Source: Sulfitobacter sp. (GTDB lineage: Bacteria > Pseudomonadota > Alphaproteobacteria > Rhodobacterales > Rhodobacteraceae). From it: a stretch of DNA of 64,000 nucleotides. Position numbers and translations under genes: made by a program. The DNA is taken from the NCBI GenBank assembly GCA_029252045.1, contig JAQXCD010000031.1, positions 62,001-126,000 of the forward strand. Direction: 5' to 3'. Below are positions 15,116-23,793 of this stretch, one piece after another. The number at the start of each line of letters is the position of its first letter. Positions within the stretch are counted from its first letter, which is position 1. The notes beneath the pieces are model-generated. The model saw only the letters and a list, made by a program, of their open reading frames with translations. It was not told where the DNA came from and did not search any database.

Positions 15116-16141
15116 ATGCGGACCAGCCGGACCATCCCGACGCTTGACGATGTGGCCAAAAAGGCGGGAGTCTCTACCGCCACTGTGTCGCGCTGTCTAA
15201 ACACCCCCGACCGCGTCCAGAAAAACACCCGCGTGCGGGTTCTGAAGGCTGTTGAGGCATTGGGATATACGCCAAATTTTGGCGCGCGCGTGTTGGCCGC
15301 CAAGCGGACTTTCACCATCGGCGCAATCATCCCCACAATGGAAAATGCAATATTTGCCCGTGGCTTGCAGGCCTTTCAGGAAGAATTGCAGCGCGCAGGG
15401 TACACGCTGCTGGTCTCCAGCACCGCCTACAGCCCCGCTGCCGAAGACGAGCAGATCCGCGCCCTGATCACACGCGGCGCAGACGGGTTGTTGCTGATCG
15501 GATATGACCGTGATCCGGCCCTTTATCGCTATCTGAAACGGCAGGCCGTACCCGCACTGATCGCATGGGCGCACCACCCGGACATTCCCCGCCCCGCCAT
15601 CGGTTTTGACAACCGCAGAGCGATGGCGCTGCTGACAGAGGCCGTTCTTGCACAGGGTCACAGGCGAATCGGTGTGATCACCGCGGTGACCAAAGGCAAC
15701 GACCGCGCGGCGGACCGCTTGCAAGGGATCAGGGATGCACTTCAGGCCCGCGGGCTTGATCCTGAAACGCTTGCCGTGATTGAAACCCCCTACGGCGTCG
15801 AGAACGGAGAGGTGGCGATGCGGACCCTGATGCAGGCCGACGCCGCCCCGACAGTGGTGATGTGCGGCAACGATGTATTGGCTGCGGGCGCCTTGCGCGG
15901 CGCCAAGGCGATGGGCCTGTCTGTACCGCAGGATGTGTCAGTCACCGGATTTGACGATATCGAGCTTGCGCGCATCGTCACGCCCGCCCTCACAACCGTG
16001 CATGTCCCGCACCGCGAAATGGGCACCAAAGCCGCCAAAGCACTGATAGCGATGGTTGAAGGTGCGGCCCCTCCTGCCCCAACAGAGCTGCCGATCTCGC
16101 TCGAAATCAGGGACTCGCTGGGGCCCGTCAAAACAGCCTGA
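15116..16141 (+). CDS. LacI-family transcriptional regulator of the sulfonate operon
   Basis: A 341-residue LacI/GalR repressor. The N-terminal HTH reads LDDVAKKAGVSTATVSRCLN, followed by the hinge helix FGARVLA. A periplasmic-binding-protein-like effector domain fills the rest, with VTGFDDIELARIVTPALTTV near the end. ATG 15116 begins MRTSRTIPTLDDVA; an upstream ATG at 14999 would start inside the operator pair and is rejected. It is divergent from hpsN with twin AAGCGCTT operators between them. The effector is probably DHPS or sulfolactate (inference). Confidence 0.88.
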   Translation: MRTSRTIPTLDDVAKKAGVSTATVSRCLNTPDRVQKNTRVRVLKAVEALGYTPNFGARVLAAKRTFTIGAIIPTMENAIFARGLQAFQEELQRAGYTLLVSSTAYSPAAEDEQIRALITRGADGLLLIGYDRDPALYRYLKRQAVPALIAWAHHPDIPRPAIGFDNRRAMALLTEAVLAQGHRRIGVITAVTKGNDRAADRLQGIRDALQARGLDPETLAVIETPYGVENGEVAMRTLMQADAAPTVVMCGNDVLAAGALRGAKAMGLSVPQDVSVTGFDDIELARIVTPALTTVHVPHREMGTKAAKALIAMVEGAAPPAPTELPISLEIRDSLGPVKTA

Positions 16142-16263
16142 GCCATGACTTGCCAATCCTTGCCCCACCCCATAGGAACAAATTAAGAACAGATAGCGCA
16201 ACGCAGACTTTGGTTGAACTTGCCCCCTCTCAGGGGTTTTATGCGCGAAACGGGGGCGAACAG

Positions 16264-17223
16264 ATGCTGACATCAATCGAAGTATGCGCAGGTGCCGGCG
16301 GTCAGGCGCTGGGGCTGGAAAAGGCCGGTTTTGGCCATACTGCGCTGGTCGAAATTGACAAACACTGCTGCGCCACCCTGCGCCACAACCGCCCCGCGTG
16401 GAACGTGCTGGAAGAAGACATGCGCGTGTTCAAGGAACGCAGCGCGGATTTCAAAGGCATTGACCTATTTGCAGGTGGCCTTCCCTGCCCGCCCTTTTCC
16501 GTGGCCGGCAAACAGCTGGGCGAAAAGGACGAGCGGAACCTTTTTAATGATGCCATCGACATCATCGCCGTGGCACAGCCGCGTGCCGTAATGATCGAAA
16601 ACGTGCGCGGCTTCTTGGGCGCCGTGTTCCACGACTACCGCGAGAAGCTGAAAACCCAGCTGGATAAGCTGGGCTATCGCACCGATTGGCGGCTGCTGAA
16701 TGCCTCTGATTTCGGTGTGCCACAGCTGCGCCCGCGCGTGGTGATCGTGGCGATCCGCAAAGACCGCGCCGAGCATTTCGACTGGCCCGAAGCCCATCCG
16801 CATAATCCCCCCACCGTGGGCGAGACACTGCGCGATCTGATGGCTGCACGCGGCTGGCGCGGCGCGGATGATTGGGCTGACAAAGCGGACGAGATTGCGC
16901 CGACCATTGTAGGCGGCAGCAAGAAACATGGCGGACCCGACCTTGGACCGACGCGCGCGCGCGCGGCTTGGGCCACATTGGGGGTTGAGGGCCGCACCTT
17001 GGCCGTCGAAGCGCCTGATCCTTTCCACAACGGCATGCCGCGCCTGACCGTGCCGATGGTGGCACGCATACAGGGTTTCCCCGACGACTGGCACTTTACC
17101 GGCGCTAAAACCAACGCCTACCGGCAGGTAGGCAACGCCTTCCCGCCCCCTGTGGCCGAGGCCGTCTCGGCCCAGATTGCCCGCGCCTTGCGCAAACGCG
17201 TACTGCACAGCGTCGCTGGATAG
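16264..17223 (+). CDS. DNA (cytosine-5-)-methyltransferase of a type II R-M system
   Basis: A 319-residue C5 methylase. Motif I is VCAGAGGQALGLEKAGF at the N terminus, motif IV GLPCPPFS holds the catalytic Cys near residue 76, motif VI is ENVRGF, motif VIII RPRVVIVAI, and motifs IX-X end in QVGNAFPPPVA. It should protect the host from the NaeI-like nuclease encoded nine bases downstream. If the nuclease keeps NaeI specificity the target would be GCCGGC, which occurs inside this gene (16294-16299 and 16504-16509). The start MLTSIEV at 16264 is preferred over 16150, whose extra residues lie outside the methylase fold. Confidence 0.9.
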   Translation: MLTSIEVCAGAGGQALGLEKAGFGHTALVEIDKHCCATLRHNRPAWNVLEEDMRVFKERSADFKGIDLFAGGLPCPPFSVAGKQLGEKDERNLFNDAIDIIAVAQPRAVMIENVRGFLGAVFHDYREKLKTQLDKLGYRTDWRLLNASDFGVPQLRPRVVIVAIRKDRAEHFDWPEAHPHNPPTVGETLRDLMAARGWRGADDWADKADEIAPTIVGGSKKHGGPDLGPTRARAAWATLGVEGRTLAVEAPDPFHNGMPRLTVPMVARIQGFPDDWHFTGAKTNAYRQVGNAFPPPVAEAVSAQIARALRKRVLHSVAG

Positions 17224-17232
17224 GCGCCCCCC

Positions 17233-18135
17233 GTGAAACAGCATGTCCCCCCCAGCTGCGTCACGCCCGAACATCCTGATCATGCGTTACTCAGCGCGCT
17301 GGCGTCAGAGATCACGGCGCGGGCGGGTGGCCCCGAAAACTTGGGGCGTGATTTTGCGGCCATGCTCCGCACCTGCGTCGATGACGTAATCATGACACCC
17401 AAGACCGGCCGCCGCGCCTATGAAGAGCTTGAGAAGACCGAGAAGACCTACATCGGCACCCGTGTCGAGATTGATCTGCGCGCCTTGCTGGATCTGCCCA
17501 AAGGCCGGCTTGATTGTGTAATCCGCGGCCATGATGTGGACATCAAGAACACCATGGGCACCAACTGGATGATCCCGACCGAGGCCATGGATGCGCCCTG
17601 CATTCTTGTCGCGGCGGACGAAGAGCGGGCCTTGTGCTATCTGGGTCTGATCGTCGCGCGCCCCGCCTACCTGACCGCAGGCCAGAACAAGGATGCCAAG
17701 CGCACCATCAGTGCGTCGGGCTTCGGACACATCCTATGGCTGTTGCGCGATCACCCCTATCCCCCCAATTTCTGGCGCACCGTACCGGCCGATATTGTGG
17801 CACGTATTTTTCGGGGGAAGGCCGGTAACCACCGCATGGCAGCCCTGTTTCGCGAAATACAGGGTCGTCCGATTTGCCGCGATGTTGTCGAGGCGGTAGC
17901 ACAGCAACATGACTTTATGCGCCGCATCCGCAGCGATGGGGGCAAAGGCACACGGGACCAGCTGGCGCATGAAGGGCTGCTGTTGCTGTCAGGCCACTAT
18001 GACGCGCCCCTGATTGCGGCCCTCGGCCTGCCCACCTGCACCCACAGCGAATTTATCTCGTCCCGCCCGGAAACACCGCAGCAGATTGAACTTGCTGCAC
18101 GCCATGGCATCACCCTTGGAGGATTGCTGCTCTGA
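17233..18135 (+). CDS. NaeI-like type II restriction endonuclease
   Basis: A 300-residue protein read from GTG 17233, close in size to NaeI (about 317 residues). The segment VIRGHDVDIKNT gives Asp94, then Asp103-Ile-Lys105. This matches the spacing of the NaeI catalytic Asp86...Asp95-x-Lys97, with a candidate Glu79 upstream. A second half (residues about 170-300) would be the regulatory DNA-binding domain, which in NaeI binds a second, effector copy of the site. The pairing with an adjacent C5 methylase supports a restriction function. No vsr or controller gene is seen. Specificity is inferred. Confidence 0.72.
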   Translation: MKQHVPPSCVTPEHPDHALLSALASEITARAGGPENLGRDFAAMLRTCVDDVIMTPKTGRRAYEELEKTEKTYIGTRVEIDLRALLDLPKGRLDCVIRGHDVDIKNTMGTNWMIPTEAMDAPCILVAADEERALCYLGLIVARPAYLTAGQNKDAKRTISASGFGHILWLLRDHPYPPNFWRTVPADIVARIFRGKAGNHRMAALFREIQGRPICRDVVEAVAQQHDFMRRIRSDGGKGTRDQLAHEGLLLLSGHYDAPLIAALGLPTCTHSEFISSRPETPQQIELAARHGITLGGLLL

Positions 18136-18213
18136 TCTGCATTTGCCCGCGTGACATTGGACGCGGCTTTGGTCAAGTTGCATACAAACAGACAGAACCG
18201 CATGAGGGACAAA

Positions 18214-19635
18214 ATGCAAATATTGGTAGCAGGCGCGGGTATCGTCGGCATTTCAACCGCAATCTGGCTACAGCGCGCCGGTCACGAGGTAACAGTCGTG
18301 GACCGCGAAGGTCCTGCATCAGGCACCAGCTATGGCAATGCCGGCGTATTGGCAGCAGCGGCCATTGTGCCTGTCCCCGTTCCAGGCATCATGCGCAAGG
18401 CGCCCGGCATGCTGATGGACCGCAACGCGCCTTTGTTCTTGCGCTGGTCATATCTGCCGAAACTCCTTCCATTTCTGCGCAAATACCTGTCCTACGCCAC
18501 AGACGCGCATGTGGATCACTACGCGAAAGCCATGTCTGCCCTGTTGCACGACACAGTTGAGCAGCATCAGGCGCTCGCCGCCGATACACCTGCCGCGCAG
18601 TTTATCAAAACCGATGACTACTGCTTTGGCTACGCCGGCCGCGCAGAATTTGACGCCGACAGCTACGGCTGGGGTAAACGCGATGCACAGAATGTCCCCT
18701 ACGAAGTGGTAACCGGCGCCGAATACGCCAACTATGACCCGATCTTCGGCAACGCATTTGAAACGGTTGTACGGTGCAAGAATCACGGCAGCATCACCGA
18801 CCCTGGCGCATATGTGCAAGCACTCGCGGATCACTTTGTTGAACAAGGCGGCACCCTGCACATCACAAAAATAAATGACCTCGAAATGACCGACGGTGCG
18901 GTCACAGCATTGATCACCGAGGACGGCCTGCTGCGCGCCGACAAGATCGTCTTTGCGATGGGCCCCTGGTCGCGTGAAACCGCCCATAAACTCGGGGTGA
19001 AAGTCCCGTTCGAAAGCGAGCGCGGTTACCACATCGAGCTGATCAATCCCTCTGTGATGCCGCGCTCTCCGATGATGGTGGCGTCCGGCAAATTTGTCGT
19101 TACCCCCATGCAGGGGCGCATCCGCGCCGCCGGCGTGGTTGAATTTGGCGGTCTGGATGCCGCCCCCTCACGCGAACCCTTCGACATGTTGCGCAGGCGT
19201 CTTAAAACCCTGCTGCCCGATGTTACCTATGACGACGTTGTCGAGTGGATGGGCCACCGTCCTGCCCCCGCCGACAGCCTACCGCTGATTGGCGCAAATG
19301 ATACGCGCGGTCTCAGCTACAGCGCGTTTGGCCACCAGCATGTCGGATTGACAGGCGGGCCAAAAACGGGTCGGGTGATCGCAGAGTTGATATCGGCGCG
19401 CACTCCGAACATAGATTTGCGCCCGTTTGATCCTTCAAAGTACATTGGCCGCCAGAGCCATATTCAACCGGGAGACGACCATGAAAACGATTACAACACT
19501 TGGAATGACGGCAGCAGCGGCAGCATTGCTGGCCACCACTGCATATGCAGACGGACACGCGCAGAAATGGGACATGCCAATGGCCTACGCGGCCACAAAC
19601 TACCACTCCGAACAGGGTGTGGTTTTTGCCGATAA
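18214..19635 (+). CDS. dadA: FAD-dependent D-amino-acid dehydrogenase-like oxidoreductase with abnormal C terminus
   Basis: A DadA-family flavoenzyme. The FAD Rossmann motif VAGAGIVGISTAIWLQRAG is at the N terminus, ERGYHIE and RIRAAGVVEFGG are in the substrate domain, and the FAD-contacting ending is FGHQHVGLTGGPKTGRVIAEL. The family body ends near residue 410 (PFDPSKY). The frame then runs on for about 60 unrelated residues, 155 bases of it out of frame over the dctP gene, suggesting a lost stop codon or frameshift. ATG 18214 has GAGGG eight bases upstream. It heads an operon with a TRAP transporter and a racemase-like gene; the substrate is probably an amino acid. Confidence 0.8.
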   Translation: MQILVAGAGIVGISTAIWLQRAGHEVTVVDREGPASGTSYGNAGVLAAAAIVPVPVPGIMRKAPGMLMDRNAPLFLRWSYLPKLLPFLRKYLSYATDAHVDHYAKAMSALLHDTVEQHQALAADTPAAQFIKTDDYCFGYAGRAEFDADSYGWGKRDAQNVPYEVVTGAEYANYDPIFGNAFETVVRCKNHGSITDPGAYVQALADHFVEQGGTLHITKINDLEMTDGAVTALITEDGLLRADKIVFAMGPWSRETAHKLGVKVPFESERGYHIELINPSVMPRSPMMVASGKFVVTPMQGRIRAAGVVEFGGLDAAPSREPFDMLRRRLKTLLPDVTYDDVVEWMGHRPAPADSLPLIGANDTRGLSYSAFGHQHVGLTGGPKTGRVIAELISARTPNIDLRPFDPSKYIGRQSHIQPGDDHENDYNTWNDGSSGSIAGHHCICRRTRAEMGHANGLRGHKLPLRTGCGFCR

Positions 19636-20470
19636 GGTCCGTGAATACACCAATGGCGCCATCGACATCACCGTACACCCCGGCGGCTCGCTGTTTGGCG
19701 GCGGTGACATCAAACGCGCCGTGCAGACCGGTCAGGTCAACATCGGCGAACGTTTCATGTCCGCCCACGCAAACGAAGCACCGCTGCTGGGCTGGGACAA
19801 CCTGCCCTTCCTTGCCACCACATTTGAAGCAAACGCAAAGTTGTGGGACGTGGCTAAGGACACTGTAAACGCGCAGCTGTCCGATCTGAACATGGTTGCC
19901 CTTTATACCTGCCCATGGCCGGGTCAGGGTTTCTACTTCAACAAAGAAGTGAATTCCTCTACCGACACCCAAGGCGTTAAATTCCGCTCTTACAACTCTG
20001 CCACGGCAACTTTCGCAGAAGAACTGGGCATGATCCCCGTGCAGGTTGAAGCGGCCGAGCTGGCACAGGCGCTGGCCACAGGTGTGGCATCGTCGTTCAT
20101 CTCCTCCGGCTCGACCGGATATGACCAAAAGGTCTGGGAGCACCTGAGCCACTATTACAAAGTAAACGCATGGCTGCCGCGCAACTATGTCGTTGCCAAC
20201 AAGCAGGCATGGGATGCGCTGGACGCAGACGTACAAGCCGGCGTGATGAAAGCCGCGACCGAGACAGCGGCCTCCTGTGCTGCAAAAGCGGAAGAGCTGT
20301 CTGATTTCTACTTTGCCGAGCTTGAGAAAAACGGCATGACTGTCACCGACGCCTCGCCAGAGTTCCTGAAAGAACTGGAAACCATCGGCGCGAAAATGAC
20401 AGCCGAATGGCTGGAAACTGCGGGTGCTGACGGCCAGGCCATCCTCGACGCTTACAAAGCGGCTAACTAA
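19481..20470 (+). CDS. dctP: TRAP transporter solute-binding protein (DctP/YiaO type)
   Basis: A 329-residue periplasmic binding protein with a signal peptide (about residues 1-23, cleavage after AYA). It captures the ligand for the DctQM membrane complex. Family features include VREYTNGAIDITVHPGGSLFGG and GVKFRSYNSATATFAEELG, where the conserved TRAP arginine binds a carboxylate. A GGGAG ribosome site precedes ATG 19481. The gene is separated from dctQ by a strong hairpin, which would raise binding protein output relative to the membrane parts. The ligand is unknown; neighbours suggest an amino acid or related amine. Confidence 0.9.
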   Translation: MKTITTLGMTAAAAALLATTAYADGHAQKWDMPMAYAATNYHSEQGVVFADKVREYTNGAIDITVHPGGSLFGGGDIKRAVQTGQVNIGERFMSAHANEAPLLGWDNLPFLATTFEANAKLWDVAKDTVNAQLSDLNMVALYTCPWPGQGFYFNKEVNSSTDTQGVKFRSYNSATATFAEELGMIPVQVEAAELAQALATGVASSFISSGSTGYDQKVWEHLSHYYKVNAWLPRNYVVANKQAWDALDADVQAGVMKAATETAASCAAKAEELSDFYFAELEKNGMTVTDASPEFLKELETIGAKMTAEWLETAGADGQAILDAYKAAN

Positions 20471-20479
20471 GCCGACACA

Positions 20480-20511
20480 CGCGCTCTCCTGATACAGGAG
20501 GGCGCGTTTTT
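20480..20511 (+). terminator. Attenuator between dctP and dctQ
   Basis: A 12-bp stem, CGCGCTCTCCTG (20480-20491) with CAGGAGGGCGCG (20495-20506), has a three-base loop and TTTTT after it. It sits 9 bases after the dctP stop and before dctQM, so it should partly end transcripts and favour dctP expression. Confidence 0.85.
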
Positions 20512-20528
20512 ATCTAAGGAATTCAACC

Positions 20529-21242
20529 ATGCGCGACTGGTCGCCGGTGCTGGGTCTGCCCTTGTGGGTATGGCTGTTTGTATTGCCAAGTCTCTTCGGA
20601 TTGCTGTGTTTTTTCGCCAAGGAACCCCTTACGCGGCGGCTGAGGCCGATCTGGCGTGTGCTGGACGGGCTGTACTTTGCCAGCGGTGTTGTCGCAGCCT
20701 TCTTCATGTGTACGATCCTGCTGTTGATTGTAGCACAGATGATTGCCCGCTGGACCAATGTCGCCCTGCCCGGCACAACCGAATTTGCAGGCTACGCGAT
20801 GGCCGCCACCTCCTTCTTTGCCTTGTCCCATGCAATGACGCGCGGCGCGCACATCCGCGTCTCCATCATTCTCAACTGGAACCGTTACACCTCGCGCTGG
20901 CTGGACATCTTTGCGGTCTTCGGCTCTGCCGTCATCGCGACCTACTTCGCGCGTTATGCCATCAAAACCAATGCCTTCTCGGAAATGCTGAATGACCGGA
21001 CACAAGGGCAGGACCAGATACCGGAATGGGTTGTGACGCTGCTGTCCCTGCCCGCCACGCCGCTGGGTGACTGGGGTAGCGCCATTGGCAAGGCCACCTC
21101 AACGCTGGTCTATACACCTGTCTGGATACCGCAGTTGGCCATGTCTATCGGCGCCACCCTGTTGGCGATTGCCCTGTGGGATACGCTCTACCGGACCATC
21201 ATAACGGGCAAGAACCCCATCGTTTCGGAGGCCGTTGAATAA
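20529..21242 (+). CDS. dctQ: TRAP transporter small membrane subunit DctQ
   Basis: A 237-residue protein with about five hydrophobic segments, including an N-terminal one (residues 8-27) and the DctQ core (about 45-150) with SHAMTRGAHIRVSI, the usual conserved HxRV region. It pairs with DctM in a sodium-coupled importer. AAGGA precedes ATG 20529, and the stop overlaps the dctM start (TAATG). The protein is longer than the typical 160-190 residue DctQ because of an insert near residues 150-185. Confidence 0.88.
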   Translation: MRDWSPVLGLPLWVWLFVLPSLFGLLCFFAKEPLTRRLRPIWRVLDGLYFASGVVAAFFMCTILLLIVAQMIARWTNVALPGTTEFAGYAMAATSFFALSHAMTRGAHIRVSIILNWNRYTSRWLDIFAVFGSAVIATYFARYAIKTNAFSEMLNDRTQGQDQIPEWVVTLLSLPATPLGDWGSAIGKATSTLVYTPVWIPQLAMSIGATLLAIALWDTLYRTIITGKNPIVSEAVE

Positions 21243-22552
21243 TGGAAATCTACGCCACAATCGTATTTCTCTGCGTCCTGTTTGGTCTGCTCGCTTCCTC
21301 TATCTGGATCGGCCTTGCCCTGATGGGCGTGGCTTGGGTCGGGTTGGAGCTGTTCACCACCCGCCCTGCCGGTGACGCGATGATCACCACCATCTGGACC
21401 AGCTCCAGCAGCTGGACCCTGACGGCCCTGCCGCTGTTCATCTGGATGGGTGAAATCCTCTACCGCACGCGATTGTCCCAAGACATGTTTCGCGGGCTGG
21501 CGCCTTGGATGCGCTGGCTGCCGGGCGGTTTGTTGCACACCAACATCGCCGGCTGCACGATTTTCGCTGCCGTCTCAGGCTCGTCTGCCGCAACCCTCAC
21601 AACTGTCGGCAAAATGAGCATCCCCGAGCTGCGCAAGCGCGGCTATCCTGAGTACATGATCATCGGCACCCTTGCAGGGGCCGCCACGCTAGGCCTGATG
21701 ATCCCGCCGTCGCTGACCCTGATCGTCTACGGCGTGTCGATTAACGAAAGCATCATCAAACTGTTTATGGCCGGCATCATCCCCGGTCTGGTGCTGGCGG
21801 GTCTGTTTATGACTTATATTGCCGTCTGGCATTTCGTGAGGCCGGGCGAGCGCCCGCCGCCGGAACCGTCGATGTCGCTGGGCGACATGCTGGCCGAGAG
21901 CCGCTTTCTGGTGCCTGTGCTGCTGCTTGTCTTTGCGGTCATCGGCTCGATGTATTTCGGCTGGGCCACAGCAACCGAGGCCGCAGCGGTTGGCGTGTTG
22001 GGTTCTCTGACCCTTGCGCTGTTCCAAAGGTCACTCAGCCTGAACACCTTCCTTGAATCGCTGATGGGCGCCACACGGACTTCTGCCATGATCGCGCTGA
22101 TCCTGATGGGGGCTGCTTTCCTGTCGCTGTCCATGGGCTTTACCGGATTGCCGCGCGCCTTGGCCGCTTGGATCAACGAGATGCAGCTGTCGCCCATTGT
22201 GCTGATCGCCGCGCTGACGGTGTTTTACATCATCCTTGGGATGTTCCTTGACGGGATTTCATCCGTGGTCCTGACCATGGCGATTGTCGAGCCGATGATC
22301 CGTCAGGCGGGCATCGACGTGATCTGGTTTGGTATCTTCATCGTGGTGGTGGTCGAGATGGCCCAAGTCACGCCACCCATCGGGTTTAACCTGTTCGTCC
22401 TGCAAGGCATGACCAAACACGAGATTTCCTATATCTCCAAGGTCGCCCTGCCCATGGTGGGACTGATGTTGCTGATGGTCATCATCCTTGTAGTCTTCCC
22501 CGAGCTGGCCACATGGCTGCCTGACAAAATCAGCGCTAATCAGGCCAGATGA
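21242..22552 (+). CDS. dctM: TRAP transporter large permease subunit DctM
   Basis: A 436-residue polytopic protein of the DctM/IT superfamily with about 12 membrane segments. Family motifs include FAAVSGSSAATLTTVGKM, GTLAGAATLGLMIPPS and the C-terminal MAQVTPPIGFNLFVLQG. It carries out Na+-driven import of the ligand delivered by DctP. It is translationally coupled to dctQ and to the following racemase-like gene (ATGA overlap at 22549-22552). Confidence 0.93.
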   Translation: MEIYATIVFLCVLFGLLASSIWIGLALMGVAWVGLELFTTRPAGDAMITTIWTSSSSWTLTALPLFIWMGEILYRTRLSQDMFRGLAPWMRWLPGGLLHTNIAGCTIFAAVSGSSAATLTTVGKMSIPELRKRGYPEYMIIGTLAGAATLGLMIPPSLTLIVYGVSINESIIKLFMAGIIPGLVLAGLFMTYIAVWHFVRPGERPPPEPSMSLGDMLAESRFLVPVLLLVFAVIGSMYFGWATATEAAAVGVLGSLTLALFQRSLSLNTFLESLMGATRTSAMIALILMGAAFLSLSMGFTGLPRALAAWINEMQLSPIVLIAALTVFYIILGMFLDGISSVVLTMAIVEPMIRQAGIDVIWFGIFIVVVVEMAQVTPPIGFNLFVLQGMTKHEISYISKVALPMVGLMLLMVIILVVFPELATWLPDKISANQAR

Positions 22553-23217
22553 CGCCACGGGTTACAGTCCTGCAACTTGATACCGATTTCCCCCGCATTG
22601 CGGGGGATGTCGGCGCACCACAGAGCTATGCCCGCCCGCCCCAGATCATCCGGATTGCAGGCGCATCAGTTGGACAGATTGTCACCGACCGCCCGCAAGA
22701 CATTGATATTGAACCGTTCAAAGAGGCCCTGAAACAGGCGGAGGGTGATATCATCGTCACCTCTTGTGGTTTCCTGTCCTACTGGCAGGACCACCTTGCC
22801 GCCTTAACTGGCCGCCCCTTCATTGCCTCCACTCTGACAGCGCTGGATAGCCTCGCCGCGCGCCACACCCCCGATGCGCTGATGATCCTGACCTTCAATG
22901 CAGATGCCCTCGGCGCGGCCCACTTGCGCGGTCATACAGGGTATGCATCGTCCATTCTGGGTCTCGCGCCACAGATGCACCTGCGCAAAGTGATCACCCG
23001 GAACCTTGAGGTGCTGGATTCCCCGTTGGCAGGCGAACAGATTGCTACCCTTGTGTCCACGCATCAAACCACAGCCCACCGGCACATCCTGCTGGAATGC
23101 ACTAATCTGCCGCCCTACCGCGCGGCGATACAGGCGGTAACCGGCCTGCCCGTCACCGACATTCTGACCTGCATCGAGGCCACCTGCCCCGGCGCAATTG
23201 CAAAACAATTCAGTTGA
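22549..23217 (+). CDS. Asp/Glu/hydantoin racemase-like protein
   Basis: A 222-residue protein with the two-cysteine pattern of cofactor-independent Asp/Glu racemases: IIVTSCGFL (about residue 67) and ILLECTNLPPY (about 183). These enzymes abstract and return the alpha proton of an amino acid or similar compound. Coupling to a DadA-like oxidase and a TRAP importer suggests that the operon imports an amino acid, inverts it and oxidises one enantiomer. Maleate isomerase or an AroM-like function are alternatives within the fold. Confidence 0.75.
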   Translation: MTPRVTVLQLDTDFPRIAGDVGAPQSYARPPQIIRIAGASVGQIVTDRPQDIDIEPFKEALKQAEGDIIVTSCGFLSYWQDHLAALTGRPFIASTLTALDSLAARHTPDALMILTFNADALGAAHLRGHTGYASSILGLAPQMHLRKVITRNLEVLDSPLAGEQIATLVSTHQTTAHRHILLECTNLPPYRAAIQAVTGLPVTDILTCIEATCPGAIAKQFS

Positions 23218-23554
23218 TCGAAAACCGCTTGAGGCAAATCGGCGCGTTGCGCTGGTAATCCGCCAGCGTCGCGTCAATATCGCGACGGTCGCGCATCGCC
23301 TCCATAGCGCGCTTTTTCTCGGTCCAGTTACCGCTGACGTGCCGCTCTAGGATCAGGATGGAAATACCGACCAGAACATCCTTCTCCTGATCCGGCATCA
23401 GCCCTGCCCGGTTGAGGGTCACCCCCGTCAGCGCCATCATATTGGCACAACGCAATGCGGCGGCTTCCTCGCCTTCATAAACGCGCTGCGCCGCAGACAC
23501 GCTTCCCGCCATCATCATCAGCACACAGGCCACAACGCAGGGCAGGCCCCGCAT
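23210..23554 (-). CDS. Small secreted protein of unknown function
   Basis: A 114-residue protein with a signal peptide (about residues 1-20, SVSA cleavage) and two cysteines in the mature part (RCANMMAL and PICLKRF) that could pair. Its ATG (23554) overlaps the stop of the Lrp-domain gene (TGATG), so the two are likely co-transcribed. Its 3' end overlaps the racemase-like gene by eight bases on the other strand. No family was recognised. Confidence 0.65.
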   Translation of the reverse strand: MRGLPCVVACVLMMMAGSVSAAQRVYEGEEAAALRCANMMALTGVTLNRAGLMPDQEKDVLVGISILILERHVSGNWTEKKRAMEAMRDRRDIDATLADYQRNAPICLKRFSIN

Positions 23555-23793
23555 CAAAATACCTTGAACGTCATAGTGGTCAGCGAACGTTCGATCCCGT
23601 TGATATCCAGCAGGTTGTCGTTGATATAGACCCCCACATCCGCATCTTCCGGGATGTAGACTTTCATCAACAGATCAAAATCACCCGACGTTGAATACAG
23701 CTCGGAATGGATTTCGCGCAGCGCAATTGCTTCGGCAACACTATATGTTGTGCCGGGGCGGCAGCGGACCTGAATAAAGACACATGTACTCAA
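23554..23793 (-). CDS. Stand-alone Lrp/AsnC effector-binding (RAM) domain protein
   Basis: A 79-residue protein consisting only of the Lrp/AsnC ligand-binding domain: VFIQVRCRPGTTYSVAE, then GDFDLLMKVYIPED and the ending TTMTFKVF. It lacks the DNA-binding HTH, so it cannot regulate alone. Such proteins may bind amino acids or form mixed oligomers with full regulators. The start is taken as TTG 23793 because AGGAG lies nine bases upstream and the domain begins immediately. Longer upstream reading to 23997 is without similarity and crosses the hisB promoter. Confidence 0.8.
   Translation of the reverse strand: MSTCVFIQVRCRPGTTYSVAEAIALREIHSELYSTSGDFDLLMKVYIPEDADVGVYINDNLLDINGIERSLTTMTFKVF

Noticed and set aside
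16150-16263. An N-terminal extension of the cytosine methylase from 16150
   Set aside because: The extra 38 residues precede motif I without similarity, and family members begin within a few residues of the VCAGAGG motif.
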